A DNA stretch of 8,154 bases, from contig JAITWQ010000241.1 in NCBI GenBank assembly GCA_031285215.1, positions 1 through 8,154 on the forward strand, in the 5' to 3' direction. The notes beneath the pieces were generated by a model. The model saw only the letters and a program-made list of their open reading frames with translations. It had not been told where the DNA came from and ran no database searches. Origin of the DNA: Syntrophobacterales bacterium (GTDB lineage Bacteria > Desulfobacterota > Syntrophia > Syntrophales > JAAYKM01). The position numbers were made by a program, and so were the translations under genes. Shown here piece by piece: positions 1 to 7,033 of this stretch; the first letter of the stretch is position 1, and each line of letters begins with the position of its first letter.

Positions 1-1
1 T

Positions 2-37
2 AAAATGATTAGATTTGGACAGAGTATAAAGGTTTAA
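2..37 (+). CDS. possible 3' end of an upstream gene, coupled to carA
   Basis: The frame starting at position 2 is open from the window edge to a TAA at 35-37, whose last base is the first base of the carA ATG (TAATG). Such one-base stop/start overlaps are typical of translational coupling inside operons. Only 11 codons are visible (ending Gly-Gln-Ser-Ile-Lys-Val), too few to identify a family. An alternative is that the upstream gene ended at the TAA at 1-3 in another frame and this stretch is only leader; an internal ATG at 5-7 would then give a meaningless 10-residue peptide. A tail this short being open by chance is quite likely. Confidence 0.25.
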   Translation, partial: KMIRFGQSIKV

Positions 38-1101
38 TGGCTGGCATGGAAATGAATTTGGTCCTGGAAGATGGAGCTGTTTTTCGCGGCGTTTCTTTTG
101 GCGCAAAGGATGAGGTGTGCGGCTGGGTACACAGCGACCATCGTATGGCCGGCTATCAGGAAGTTCTCACCGATCCGGATAATGGAGGATGCCTGGTCAA
201 TATGACTTACCCTCTGGTAGGGAATTACGGTACAAATGAAGAAGATTTTGAGAACGACGCCATTTATGCCGGCGCCCTCATCATTAAGGCGAAAAGCCGT
301 ATTGTCAGCAATTGGCGGGCGACGGGATCCCTTGACGAGATGATGCGGAAAAAGAATATCGTCGGTCTTGAAGATGTTGATACGCGTTCCCTTGCCCTCC
401 ATATCCGCAAACATGGTGAAATGCGGGGAGTGATAGGCTCTGCGGATAAGCCGGTTCCTGCGCTGTTGAAAAAATTGAAGGCATGGAAGGAACCGCTTTT
501 TACCGTCGCAGATGTGGCGCGTTCCTCCTCCGGTTCCGCCTCGTCCCGTGTGGTTCTCTACAATCTTGGCGCTCGCCGGAGTACATTGTCCCAACTGGAA
601 CAATTGGGGTGTGAAATCATGTGTGTTTCCGGTTCCTGTTCATGGGAAGAAATTAAGAGCCTTCGTCCCGACGGTCTGGTGATTTCCAATGGCCCCGGTC
701 ATCCTGAGCAGATGGAAAAAATACGGGAAGAAATCAAAAAGGCCATGGACCAGCTTCCCGTGCTGGGAATATGTTTAGGGGCACAGCTTCTTTGTCTTGC
801 CGCAGGGGGAACGGTAGCGCGGATGAAGACCGGACATCACGGGGGGAATTACGCTGTTCGCAGTGTGGACGATAATCAGGTATCCATGACCACTCAGAAT
901 CACAGTTTCGTGATGGGAAATACGGAAAACCTGCCCCGTAATATGAGTATTTCCCACATGAACGTCAACGATGGTTCCATTGAGGGAATTTCATCGGCAG
1001 ACTATGCCATAACGGGAATCCAATTTATTCCCTTGCCTGATGAAGAAGGAAACCCCCATGCCATATTCAGGCGTTTTACACAAACCATGAAAAGCAAGTA
1101 A
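37..1101 (+). CDS. carA: carbamoyl-phosphate synthase small (glutaminase) subunit with degenerate active site
   Basis: CarA normally hydrolyses glutamine and channels the ammonia to CarB for carbamoyl phosphate, the precursor of pyrimidines and arginine, in the cytosol. The product has 354 residues (E. coli CarA 382). The N-terminal CPSase domain is residues 5-140 (LEDGAVF at 10-16, GYQE at 39-42, LTDP at 44-47, TYP..GN at 57-63). The class-I glutamine amidotransferase-like domain is about 170-350 (SNGPG at 217-221, GICLG at 244-248 with nucleophile Cys246, KTGHHGGN at 264-271, QNHSF at 287-291). The final catalytic motif, normally GHPE, reads Phe330-Ile-Pro-Leu333, so the catalytic His and Glu are absent. 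Asp48 replaces the glutamine-contacting Ser, Ser290 replaces Gly, and the usual FNTSMTGYQE stretch reads [10 protein letters not shown] at 33-42. The linker before residue 170 is shorter than in E. coli. The start at 37 is favoured by the TAATG junction and AAAGG at 28-32; ATG at 46 or 52 is possible. The frame is uninterrupted, so this is not an obvious pseudogene. The family assignment is firm; glutaminase activity is doubtful. Confidence 0.93.
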   Translation: MAGMEMNLVLEDGAVFRGVSFGAKDEVCGWVHSDHRMAGYQEVLTDPDNGGCLVNMTYPLVGNYGTNEEDFENDAIYAGALIIKAKSRIVSNWRATGSLDEMMRKKNIVGLEDVDTRSLALHIRKHGEMRGVIGSADKPVPALLKKLKAWKEPLFTVADVARSSSGSASSRVVLYNLGARRSTLSQLEQLGCEIMCVSGSCSWEEIKSLRPDGLVISNGPGHPEQMEKIREEIKKAMDQLPVLGICLGAQLLCLAAGGTVARMKTGHHGGNYAVRSVDDNQVSMTTQNHSFVMGNTENLPRNMSISHMNVNDGSIEGISSADYAITGIQFIPLPDEEGNPHAIFRRFTQTMKSK

Positions 1102-1117
1102 GCGGGATCGGGGAAAT

Positions 1118-4100
1118 ATGCCAAAGCGGGAAGATTTAAAAAAGATATTGATCATTGGTTCGGGGCCGATAGTCATCGGGCAGGCGTGTGAGTTTGATTA
1201 TTCAGGCTCTCAGGCTTGCAAGGCTCTCCGCGAAGAAGGATACTATGTCATTCTCGTGAACAGTAATCCCGCTACTATCATGACCGATCCGGGTATGGCA
1301 GACAGAACGTACATTGAACCCATTACGCCGGCCATCGTAGAAAAGATTATTGAACGGGAAAGACCTGACGCCATTCTCCCCACGCTGGGCGGTCAGACGG
1401 GATTAAATACGGCGGTGTTTCTGGCTGACGCCGGTGTTCTGGCAAAATATAATGTTGAGGTTCTTGGCTCCAGCCCCGAGGCGATTGCCCGGGCGGAAGA
1501 CCGTGATCTGTTTAAGAAGGCCATGCAGGAGATAGGCGTTGGTCTGCCCGAAAGCGGTATTGCCACGACTTTGGAAGAAGGATTGGCCATCGGCCTGAAG
1601 ATCGGTTTTCCCCTTATTTTGCGGCCTGCCTTTACTATGGGAGGGGCAGGCGGCTCCACCGTTTACAATAAAGAGGAGTTGGAATCCTCCCTCGCTAAAG
1701 GAATTGAATACAGTCCCGTTGGTCAGGTGTTGGTCGAGCAGTCCATTATGGGCTGGAAAGAAATTGAATTTGAGGTCATGCGGGATTGTGCGGATAATGT
1801 CATTATTATCACCTCCATGGAAAATGTTGACCCGCTGGGCGTACATACCGGCGACAGTGCGGTGGTGGCACCTGCCCAGACGCTGACGGCAAAAGAACTC
1901 AAACAGTTTACTGATCTTTGCCGCCGGATCATACGAAAGATTGACGTGTCGGGAGGGGGCATAAACATTCAATTCGCCCAAAATCCTGATAACGGAGAAA
2001 TCGCCATTATCGAAGTTAATCCCAGGCTTTCGCGCAGTTCGGCCCTGGCTTCCAAAGCGACGGGCTTTCCCATTGCCCGCGTGGCGTCAAAGCTGGCAGT
2101 GGGCTTTACTTTGGATGAAATCCGCAATGATATCACGGGAAAAACGACCGCCCTCTATGAGCCGGCCCTTGATTACTGCGTCTTTAAGATTTCCCGCTTT
2201 ACCTTTGAAAAGTTTCCCCTGGCCGACCCGACTCTTAACACCTCCATGAAGGCGGTGGGAGAGGCCATGTCAATTGGCAGAACATTTAAGGAGGCCTTTC
2301 AGAAGGGATTGCGCTCTTTGGAGACCAGCCGCTTTGGTTTTGGCGCTGACGGAAAGGATATTTCCTTCGACGGAGAAGAAAGTCTGGCCCGCATACAGGA
2401 AAAGCTGCGCATTCCTAACGCCGAACGCTTCTTCTATATCCGGTATGCGATGCAAATGGGAATGTCCGTTGATGATATTTTTGCTTTGACCCGCATTGAT
2501 CGTTGGTTTCTTTTTAACATGAAGGAGATTTTCGATCTGGAACGGCAGCTGCGAGAATACCGTTTTCATGGGGCGAAAAAAGATCTCCGCGTGTGGAAAA
2601 ATGATTTTCCGGCGGATCTGCTGCGGCAGGCTAAAGAATTCGGTTTTTCCGATGTTCAGCTGGCCCATATACTGGACACAACGGAACTCGTTATTGAAGA
2701 TATGAGGAAGAAAAAGGATATTTATCCTGTTTTCAAACTGGTGGATACCTGCGCCGGAGAATTTGAGGCGGAAAAACCCTATTACTATTCTTCCTATGAA
2801 TCGGTAGAGGAAAGCGTTCGCAGTGATAAACCAAAAGTCGTCATCTTAGGCGGCGGCCCTAACAGAATCGGGCAGGGGATTGAGTTTGACTATTGCTGTG
2901 TCCATGCTTCTTTGGCCTTAAAGGAGCTGGGATACGAAAGTATCATGATTAACAGTAATCCAGAAACGGTCAGCACGGATTACGATACGTCGGACAAACT
3001 TTATTTTGAGCCATTGACGCGAGAAGATGTACTCAATGTAATCCGCCGGGAAAAACCTGTTGGCGTCGTGGTTCAATTTGGCGGTCAGACGCCGCTGAAT
3101 CTGGCTGTCCCTCTGGAAAAAGCGGGCGTTCCCATCTGGGGTACAACGCCGGACAGTATTGACCGGGCGGAAGACCGGAAACGTTTTCAGGTGCTGCTGA
3201 AAAAGCTGAACCTTGTCCAGCCTGATAACGGTACAGCCCGTTCCTTCGCCGAGGCTAAGAGAGCGGCCAACAGAATAGGTTATCCCGTCATCGTCCGTCC
3301 CTCTTACGTGCTGGGCGGAAGGGCGATGGAGATCATTTATAGCGATGAAGGCCTGGAAGAATTTATGAAAAAGGCCATTCGCGTTTCTCCTGAGCATCCG
3401 ACCCTGATTGATAAATTTCTGGAAGATGCCATCGAAATTGATGTGGACGCCATTTCTGACGGCGAAACAACCGTCATCGGCGGTCTTTTGGAGCATATTG
3501 AAGAGGCAGGCATTCATTCCGGAGACAGCGCTTCCGTCATGCCTCCTTATTCCCTTGACGCCAAACTGGTCAAATTGATTAAGGAAAATACGTATGCCCT
3601 GGCGCGGGAGCTTCAAGTCAGGGGACTGATGAATATTCAGTATGCCGTGCGCAATGATATTGTTTACGTTCTTGAGGTAAATCCCCGTGCCTCACGGACC
3701 ATTCCCTTTGTGAGCAAGGCAACGGGCGTTTCCCTGGCTGATCTGGCCATGAAGGTGATTGCCGGCAAAACTTTGAAGGAATTGGGTTTTACGAAAGAAG
3801 TGAATTTCTCCCATATTGCCGTGAAGGAATCGGTTTTCCCCTTTGCGAAATTTCCCGGCGTGGATGCGATTTTGGGGCCTGAAATGAAATCTACGGGCGA
3901 AGTGATGGGGATTGATTCCGGTTTTGGAATGGCCTTTGCTAAATCGCAAATTGCCGCAGGAACGATTCTTCCCGACGCGGGCCGCATTTTCCTCAGCGTC
4001 AATAATAAGGATAAGCGCCAGGTTGTTTTTCTGGCCAAGGAGCTGGAACATCTTGGCTTCTCCATTGTGGCCACGGGCGGAACGGCTGCCGTACTTAAAA

Positions 4101-4378
4101 ACAGCGATATCGCCGTAACCACGCTGCCCAAGATACATGAAGGACGTCCCAATGTGATTGACCTGATGAAGAACCATGAAGTAGCCATGATCATCAATAC
4201 ATCCAGCGGTAAAAAGACGCGGGAGGATACGGCCATTATTCGTTCCACCGCCGTGTTTCACAATGTCCCCTTAATCACCACCCTGTCCGGCGCACAGGCT
4301 GCAGTTAATGGCATTAAGGCGATGAAAAAAGAAGAGTTGTCCGTAAAGACCATTCAGGAGTATCATGAACAGCTCTGA
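1118..4378 (+). CDS. carB: carbamoyl-phosphate synthase large subunit
   Basis: CarB makes carbamoyl phosphate from bicarbonate, ammonia and two ATP through carboxyphosphate and carbamate. At 1086 residues it is full length (E. coli 1073). The duplicated ATP-grasp architecture is complete. The first half has AEDR at 126-129, RPAFTMGG at 169-176, WKE at 213-215, GVHTGDS at 241-247, Gln285 and EVNPR at 299-303. The second half has [15 protein letters not shown] at 578-592, [13 protein letters not shown] at 727-739, HSGDS at 800-804, Gln841 and EVNPR at 853-857. The C-terminal MGS-like allosteric domain (about 945-1086) keeps ATGGT at 985-989, K1005 before HEGRPN and IINTSSG at 1025-1031, as expected for binding of UMP- or IMP-type effectors. 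The gene lies 16 nt after carA with GGGGA at 1109-1113 as ribosome-binding site, so the two are surely co-transcribed. Gln208 replaces a Glu at a position where E. coli contacts adenine, probably through the backbone, so I read it as neutral. Nothing suggests loss of synthetase function. Confidence 0.98.
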   Translation: MPKREDLKKILIIGSGPIVIGQACEFDYSGSQACKALREEGYYVILVNSNPATIMTDPGMADRTYIEPITPAIVEKIIERERPDAILPTLGGQTGLNTAVFLADAGVLAKYNVEVLGSSPEAIARAEDRDLFKKAMQEIGVGLPESGIATTLEEGLAIGLKIGFPLILRPAFTMGGAGGSTVYNKEELESSLAKGIEYSPVGQVLVEQSIMGWKEIEFEVMRDCADNVIIITSMENVDPLGVHTGDSAVVAPAQTLTAKELKQFTDLCRRIIRKIDVSGGGINIQFAQNPDNGEIAIIEVNPRLSRSSALASKATGFPIARVASKLAVGFTLDEIRNDITGKTTALYEPALDYCVFKISRFTFEKFPLADPTLNTSMKAVGEAMSIGRTFKEAFQKGLRSLETSRFGFGADGKDISFDGEESLARIQEKLRIPNAERFFYIRYAMQMGMSVDDIFALTRIDRWFLFNMKEIFDLERQLREYRFHGAKKDLRVWKNDFPADLLRQAKEFGFSDVQLAHILDTTELVIEDMRKKKDIYPVFKLVDTCAGEFEAEKPYYYSSYESVEESVRSDKPKVVILGGGPNRIGQGIEFDYCCVHASLALKELGYESIMINSNPETVSTDYDTSDKLYFEPLTREDVLNVIRREKPVGVVVQFGGQTPLNLAVPLEKAGVPIWGTTPDSIDRAEDRKRFQVLLKKLNLVQPDNGTARSFAEAKRAANRIGYPVIVRPSYVLGGRAMEIIYSDEGLEEFMKKAIRVSPEHPTLIDKFLEDAIEIDVDAISDGETTVIGGLLEHIEEAGIHSGDSASVMPPYSLDAKLVKLIKENTYALARELQVRGLMNIQYAVRNDIVYVLEVNPRASRTIPFVSKATGVSLADLAMKVIAGKTLKELGFTKEVNFSHIAVKESVFPFAKFPGVDAILGPEMKSTGEVMGIDSGFGMAFAKSQIAAGTILPDAGRIFLSVNNKDKRQVVFLAKELEHLGFSIVATGGTAAVLKNSDIAVTTLPKIHEGRPNVIDLMKNHEVAMIINTSSGKKTREDTAIIRSTAVFHNVPLITTLSGAQAAVNGIKAMKKEELSVKTIQEYHEQL

Positions 4379-4385
4379 CGAAATC

Positions 4386-4414
4386 ATGATGAAATAAGGG
4401 AAACGCCGGATAAT
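4386..4414 (+). promoter_or_regulatory. rpsU: candidate sigma-70 promoter for rpsU
   Basis: ATGATG at 4386-4391 (3 of 6 to TTGACA) and GATAAT at 4409-4414 (5 of 6 to TATAAT) are 17 nt apart, immediately after the carB stop. Transcription would start near 4421 and give a leader of about 90 nt. A competing candidate is TTGCGG at 4437-4442 with CATAAG at 4459-4464, 16 nt apart. No clear terminator follows carB, so read-through from carAB is also possible. The evidence is motif matching only. Confidence 0.25.
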
Positions 4415-4438
4415 TTTTAGTGCGGAAGAATGTCGCTT

Positions 4439-4481
4439 GCGGTGGCGGGCCTCTTCCCCATAAGACATAACCTGCCATCGC
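4439..4481 (+). promoter_or_regulatory. hairpin in the rpsU leader
   Basis: GCGGTGGCGGG at 4439-4449 pairs along its full length with CCTGCCATCGC at 4471-4481 as RNA: 11 pairs, two of them G-U, around a 21-nt loop. No T-tract follows on the + strand (the next bases are CAAAAAACA), so it is not an intrinsic terminator of carB. The loop begins CCTCTT (4450-4455), complementary to the AGGAGG of the rpsU ribosome-binding site at 4500-4505, so a pseudoknot that hides the Shine-Dalgarno sequence is possible. A role in translational control of rpsU is inference. Confidence 0.45.
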
Positions 4482-4498
4482 CAAAAAACAGAAACAAG

Positions 4499-4505
4499 AA
4501 GGAGG
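4499..4505 (+). promoter_or_regulatory. rpsU: strong ribosome-binding site that decides the TTG start of rpsU
   Basis: AAGGAGG at 4499-4505 is a near-perfect anti-16S match and stands 6 nt before TTG at 4512. No ATG or GTG in the frame gives the expected bS21 N-terminus, so TTG is taken as the start. It is the strongest Shine-Dalgarno sequence in the window, paired with the weakest start codon. Confidence 0.8.
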
Positions 4506-4511
4506 AAAAAC

Positions 4512-4703
4512 TTGGAAGTAAAGGTATTTGACAATGATGTGGAAAAGGCGTTGAAAATTTTAAAAAACAAACTTTCTAAGAGCGGTTTATTCAAGGAATT
4601 AAAAGTCCGCCGTGCTTACGAAAAACCTTCCGTAAAGCGCAAGAGGAAAAACATTGAGGCCCGGAGGCGTCTGGCTAAAGTTCAGCGCCGGAAAAACGGC
4701 TAA
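4512..4703 (+). CDS. rpsU: 30S ribosomal protein bS21
   Basis: bS21 is a small basic protein of the 30S platform near the 3' end of 16S rRNA and helps translation initiation. The product has 63 residues (E. coli 71). The N-terminus is a beta strand plus helix (VKVFDNDVEKALKILKNKL at 3-21). The family hallmark follows: RRAYEKPSVKRKRK at 33-46, with the YEKP core at 36-39. A Lys/Arg-rich helical tail then runs to the end (EARRRLAKVQRRKNG). Translation starts at TTG, read as fMet. In many proteobacteria rpsU sits with dnaG and rpoD; here it follows carB by 133 nt and precedes a LOG-family gene. The tail is shorter than in E. coli but within the normal family range. Confidence 0.95.
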   Translation: MEVKVFDNDVEKALKILKNKLSKSGLFKELKVRRAYEKPSVKRKRKNIEARRRLAKVQRRKNG

Positions 4704-4741
4704 ATCTGCCCCTTTTCCCTGACCAGGAGCAAGACCCCTTT

Positions 4742-4821
4742 GCATGTCCCTTGCGGGAATTTTGTTATTTAGGATGGAGACGCCTGTGAGCGCTCCATAA
4801 GGCACGCAAGGGATGGCTTGC
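4742..4821 (+). promoter_or_regulatory. structured RNA region between rpsU and the LOG gene
   Basis: Three pairings can be read directly. TCCCTTGCG at 4747-4755 is perfectly complementary to CGCAAGGGA at 4805-4813 (9 bp), with G-U and G-C pairs extending outward to 4742/4817 past one bulged A. Inside this, ATGGAG at 4774-4779 and CTCCAT at 4793-4798, plus CGC/GCG at 4781-4783/4790-4792, make a 9-bp hairpin with one bulged A and loop CTGTGA. GCAAG at 4806-4810 can alternatively pair with CTTGC at 4817-4821. The long stem therefore competes with both a terminator-like hairpin upstream and a small hairpin just before the LOG ribosome-binding site at 4831. I recognise no known riboswitch class; attenuation or a small RNA are both inference. 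Confidence 0.4.
4747..4770 (+). terminator. weak candidate terminator after rpsU
   Basis: TCCC at 4747-4750 and GGGA at 4755-4758 form a 4-bp hairpin with loop TTGC, followed by the T-rich ATTTTGTTATTT at 4759-4770. The stem is short for an efficient intrinsic terminator. The same upstream arm can instead pair with 4805-4813 (see the structured-leader entry), which would abolish this hairpin. Confidence 0.25.
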
Positions 4822-4841
4822 CGGATTATTGAGGACGCAAA

Positions 4842-5525
4842 ATGCTGGATAACGATCAGAAGAGGAAAAATGTGGAAGAGAAACAATATTTGATTGATAG
4901 TTTAAGCCCGGCGGAGTCGTGGCGTATTTTCCGGATTATGGCGGAATTTGTTGATGCCATTGATACCCTCTCCCGCGTAAAACGTGCGGTGAGTATTTTC
5001 GGGTCTGCCCGCGTCGCTCCGGATAACCCCTATTATGAAAATGCCCGGCTGCTTGCGGAAAAACTGGCTAAAGCCGGATTCAGCGTCATAACCGGCGGCG
5101 GGCCTGGTATCATGGAAGCGGCCAACAAAGGCGCTGCTGATGCCGGAGGGACATCTATTGGCATGAATATTCAGCTTCCCTATGAGCAGAAGCCCAATCC
5201 CTATGCCAATGTTGCCATCAGCTATCACTATTTCTTTATTCGCAAGGTCATGTTCGTCAAGTACGCCATGGCTTATGTTATCCTTCCCGGCGGTTTGGGA
5301 ACGATGGACGAATTCTTCGAAGCGCTGACTCTCATTCAAACCAGGCACATCAGAGGCTTCCCCGTTATTCTCATGGGAAGCGAATATTGGAAGGGTCTTG
5401 TCAGCTGGTTAAAAAACACCATGTTAAAAGAGAAGATGATTGATAAGGAAGATCTTGATATTTTTCAAATCATTGATGATCCTGATGACGTGGTTCGTTA
5501 TATCCAAAAATTTATCGTCGTATAG
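4842..5525 (+). CDS. LOG-family (TIGR00730-type) nucleotide 5'-monophosphate phosphoribohydrolase
   Basis: LOG-family enzymes cleave the N-glycosidic bond of nucleoside 5'-monophosphates, releasing a free base and ribose 5-phosphate. In plants and some bacteria the substrate is a cytokinin nucleotide; many bacterial members are thought to act on AMP or similar nucleotides. The 227-residue product has a Rossmann-like core starting at SIFGSAR (51-57). It carries both family signatures: GGGPGIMEAANKGA at 85-98 and PGGLGTMDE at 149-157, with Arg134-Lys135 and Glu157 at the positions expected for the active site. A charged, helical N-terminal extension of about 45 residues precedes the core, as in the longer bacterial subgroup. 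GAGGA at 4831-4835, 6 nt before the ATG, supports the start. No signal peptide or membrane segment is visible, so it is cytosolic. The natural substrate cannot be told from sequence. The neighbours rpsU and holA give no pathway clue. Confidence 0.92.
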   Translation: MLDNDQKRKNVEEKQYLIDSLSPAESWRIFRIMAEFVDAIDTLSRVKRAVSIFGSARVAPDNPYYENARLLAEKLAKAGFSVITGGGPGIMEAANKGAADAGGTSIGMNIQLPYEQKPNPYANVAISYHYFFIRKVMFVKYAMAYVILPGGLGTMDEFFEALTLIQTRHIRGFPVILMGSEYWKGLVSWLKNTMLKEKMIDKEDLDIFQIIDDPDDVVRYIQKFIVV

Positions 5526-5555
5526 GGAGTGGGGGATAAATTTTCCTTTCCTGTG

Positions 5556-5577
5556 ATTTTCGCCATTTGGGGAAAAT
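5556..5577 (+). terminator. weak hairpin after the LOG gene
   Basis: ATTTTC at 5556-5561 pairs with GAAAAT at 5572-5577; after a G-G mismatch, CC at 5563-5564 pairs with GG at 5569-5570 around an ATTT loop. The stem is mostly A-T, and the downstream run is pyrimidine-rich rather than a clean T-tract (TTTTT comes only at 5601-5605). It may slow transcription, but an efficient terminator is doubtful. Confidence 0.2.
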
Positions 5578-5606
5578 ACCCTTCTCCTTTTGTGACCTTG
5601 TTTTTC

Positions 5607-5636
5607 TTGCTCACGGTGTTGCCCTGAAAAAATAAT
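5607..5636 (+). promoter_or_regulatory. holA: weak candidate promoter for holA
   Basis: TTGCTC at 5607-5612 (3 of 6 to TTGACA) and AATAAT at 5631-5636 (5 of 6 to TATAAT, lacking the important first T) are 18 nt apart, 23 nt before the holA start. Motif matching only; holA may equally be read from upstream. Confidence 0.2.
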
Positions 5637-5659
5637 TTTGCTGCATAAGGTTAACAGCC

Positions 5660-7027
5660 ATGGCGGAAACATCCACGGACAACTTCCCGCAAGTCCTCAC
5701 CCAGATTAAAAAAGGCCAGATTCGACCCGTTTACCTCCTTTATGGTGACGAAGAGTTTTTGCTTGAGAGAAATCTGGATCAGATGATTTCCCTCATTCTT
5801 GGCGATGCCGACCGGACCTTAAATCTTTTCCCCTTGGCCGGCGGCTCTGACGAAGCGAATGAAATTTGCGCGACCCTTGCCCTGCCCCCTCTTTTTGCGG
5901 GCCGCAAGGTTGTTGTCGTCCGTGATACCCTTCTGTTTCACTCCCAGAAAACTCTTTCCTCCCTCATAAAAAATATCCGAAGTAAGATGGAAAAACGTCC
6001 TGCCCAGGCAGTGGCTTCCTTCATGCTGCTTCTGGAAATGGCCGGTTGGGCACTGGATGATTTGAAGGACGGCGCTTGGAAAAACATTGCCGAAGAGAAG
6101 TGGGAACATCTGCTGGGAGACGAGCATAAGGGGCGTGAACAGTGGATTCCCGCCATGATTGATCTCTGCATTGCCCATGACGGCGGCAAAGCGGCGGCAA
6201 AGAAAAGCGGCGGAAATACCCTGGAGGATACCCTTTTGCGTATTCCGCCGGAGAATCACCTTATTCTCGTCGCGGAAACGGTGGATCGCAGGAAAAAACT
6301 TTTCAAGGTTATTTCCAGTGTGGGAGCGGTGCTCCACTTTCCCAAGGCCAAAGCGGAGCAGAAACAAAAGGAACGAATCATGGCGGAGGCGCGTGATGTT
6401 CTTGCTGCGGCGGGGAAAAAAATGACCGCCGGGGCGTGGGATGTTTTGGGAAGCAAGACGGGGTTTCAATTACGTGATTCCGTCCAGGCGATAGAGAAAC
6501 TGATCGCTTTTTCCGGAGACAGCGCCGTTATTCGTGAAGATGACGTGGAAGAAGCCGTCGGCAAATCTAGGGAAGAGGACGTTTTTCAGCTGGTTACTGC
6601 CATGGCGGAAAAGAATCTGCCGGCAAGTTTGGAAATACTGCGCGCCCTGGTCCTTCAAGGCGTGCCCTGGTTAATGATTTTTGCCGTCATTGGCCGGGAG
6701 ATGCGGCATCTGTATCAGGCCAAATGTCTTATCCGCCATGGCGTGTTCAAAGGGTTCCGCCATAATATGGATTATGGCGAATTTCAACAGCGCGTCATGC
6801 CCAACCTCAAGGGGCTGGTTCAGGGCGGCAAAAAAGATCTTGGGCTGGCCGGTCAGCACCCCTACGCGATCTATCAGACGCTGAAACGTGCCGCTCAGTT
6901 CCGGGAAGAAGATCTCCTTAGTTATCTGAATAGTCTCCTGGAGATGGATTTACTGATTAAATCAAGCGGCAGAAGCGAATCTCTCATGCTGGAGCGGTTT
7001 CTGATAACGGTGTGTCAGGGGAAATAG
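5660..7027 (+). CDS. holA: DNA polymerase III delta subunit, enlarged form
   Basis: HolA (delta) is the clamp-loader subunit that opens the beta sliding clamp during replication. Family landmarks are in order: IRPVYLLYGDEEFLLER (21-37), LPPLFAGRKVVVVRD (75-89), HLILVAETVDRRKKL (200-214), FQLRDSVQAIEKLIAFSGD (269-287), VFQLVTAMAEKNLPASLEIL (308-327), then the C-terminal collar domain ending HPYAIYQTLKRAAQF (400-414) and MDLLIKSSGRSE..LMLERFL (429-448). At 455 residues it is well above the usual 320-345. Most of the excess, about 85 residues, lies between VVVRD and DRRKKL (roughly 93-195), where ordinary HolA has a short helix and loop. A smaller excess lies around 360-397 in the collar domain. 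The insert is helical-looking, Trp/Lys/Glu-rich, and ends in a flexible HDGGKAAAKKSGG stretch (173-185). AAGG at 5647-5650 stands 9 nt before the ATG. Expected cytosolic, acting with HolB and DnaX. The family call is secure; the role of the insert is unknown. Confidence 0.9.
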   Translation: MAETSTDNFPQVLTQIKKGQIRPVYLLYGDEEFLLERNLDQMISLILGDADRTLNLFPLAGGSDEANEICATLALPPLFAGRKVVVVRDTLLFHSQKTLSSLIKNIRSKMEKRPAQAVASFMLLLEMAGWALDDLKDGAWKNIAEEKWEHLLGDEHKGREQWIPAMIDLCIAHDGGKAAAKKSGGNTLEDTLLRIPPENHLILVAETVDRRKKLFKVISSVGAVLHFPKAKAEQKQKERIMAEARDVLAAAGKKMTAGAWDVLGSKTGFQLRDSVQAIEKLIAFSGDSAVIREDDVEEAVGKSREEDVFQLVTAMAEKNLPASLEILRALVLQGVPWLMIFAVIGREMRHLYQAKCLIRHGVFKGFRHNMDYGEFQQRVMPNLKGLVQGGKKDLGLAGQHPYAIYQTLKRAAQFREEDLLSYLNSLLEMDLLIKSSGRSESLMLERFLITVCQGK

Positions 7028-7033
7028 GGCCAT

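Noticed and set aside
1018..1062. A frameshift as the cause of the missing GHPE motif in CarA.
   Set aside because: Reading the other two frames here does not restore Gly-His-Pro-Glu, and sequence after the motif (Gly-Asn-Pro-His, Ile-Phe-Arg-Arg-Phe) still aligns with the normal CarA C-terminus in the same frame. The change looks like true substitution.
1739..1741. Glu to Gln change at CarB residue 208, an ATP-contacting position in E. coli.
   Set aside because: The contact is thought to be through the main chain and the position probably tolerates variation. All other ATP-grasp residues are conserved, so no functional claim is made.
1403..1981. Long minus-strand open frames opposite carB (also 2918-3616 and 3692-4261), and similar ones opposite carA, holA and hbd.
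   Set aside because: They lie antisense to well-conserved genes, lack recognisable motifs or ribosome-binding sites, and are explained by codon bias of the sense gene.
4801..4850. Resemblance to the cyclic di-GMP-I (GEMM) riboswitch: CACGCA followed by GGACGCAAA.
   Set aside because: The tetraloop and receptor stems and the second conserved stem after the GGACGCAAA element are missing, and the match would run into the LOG coding sequence. Taken as coincidence.
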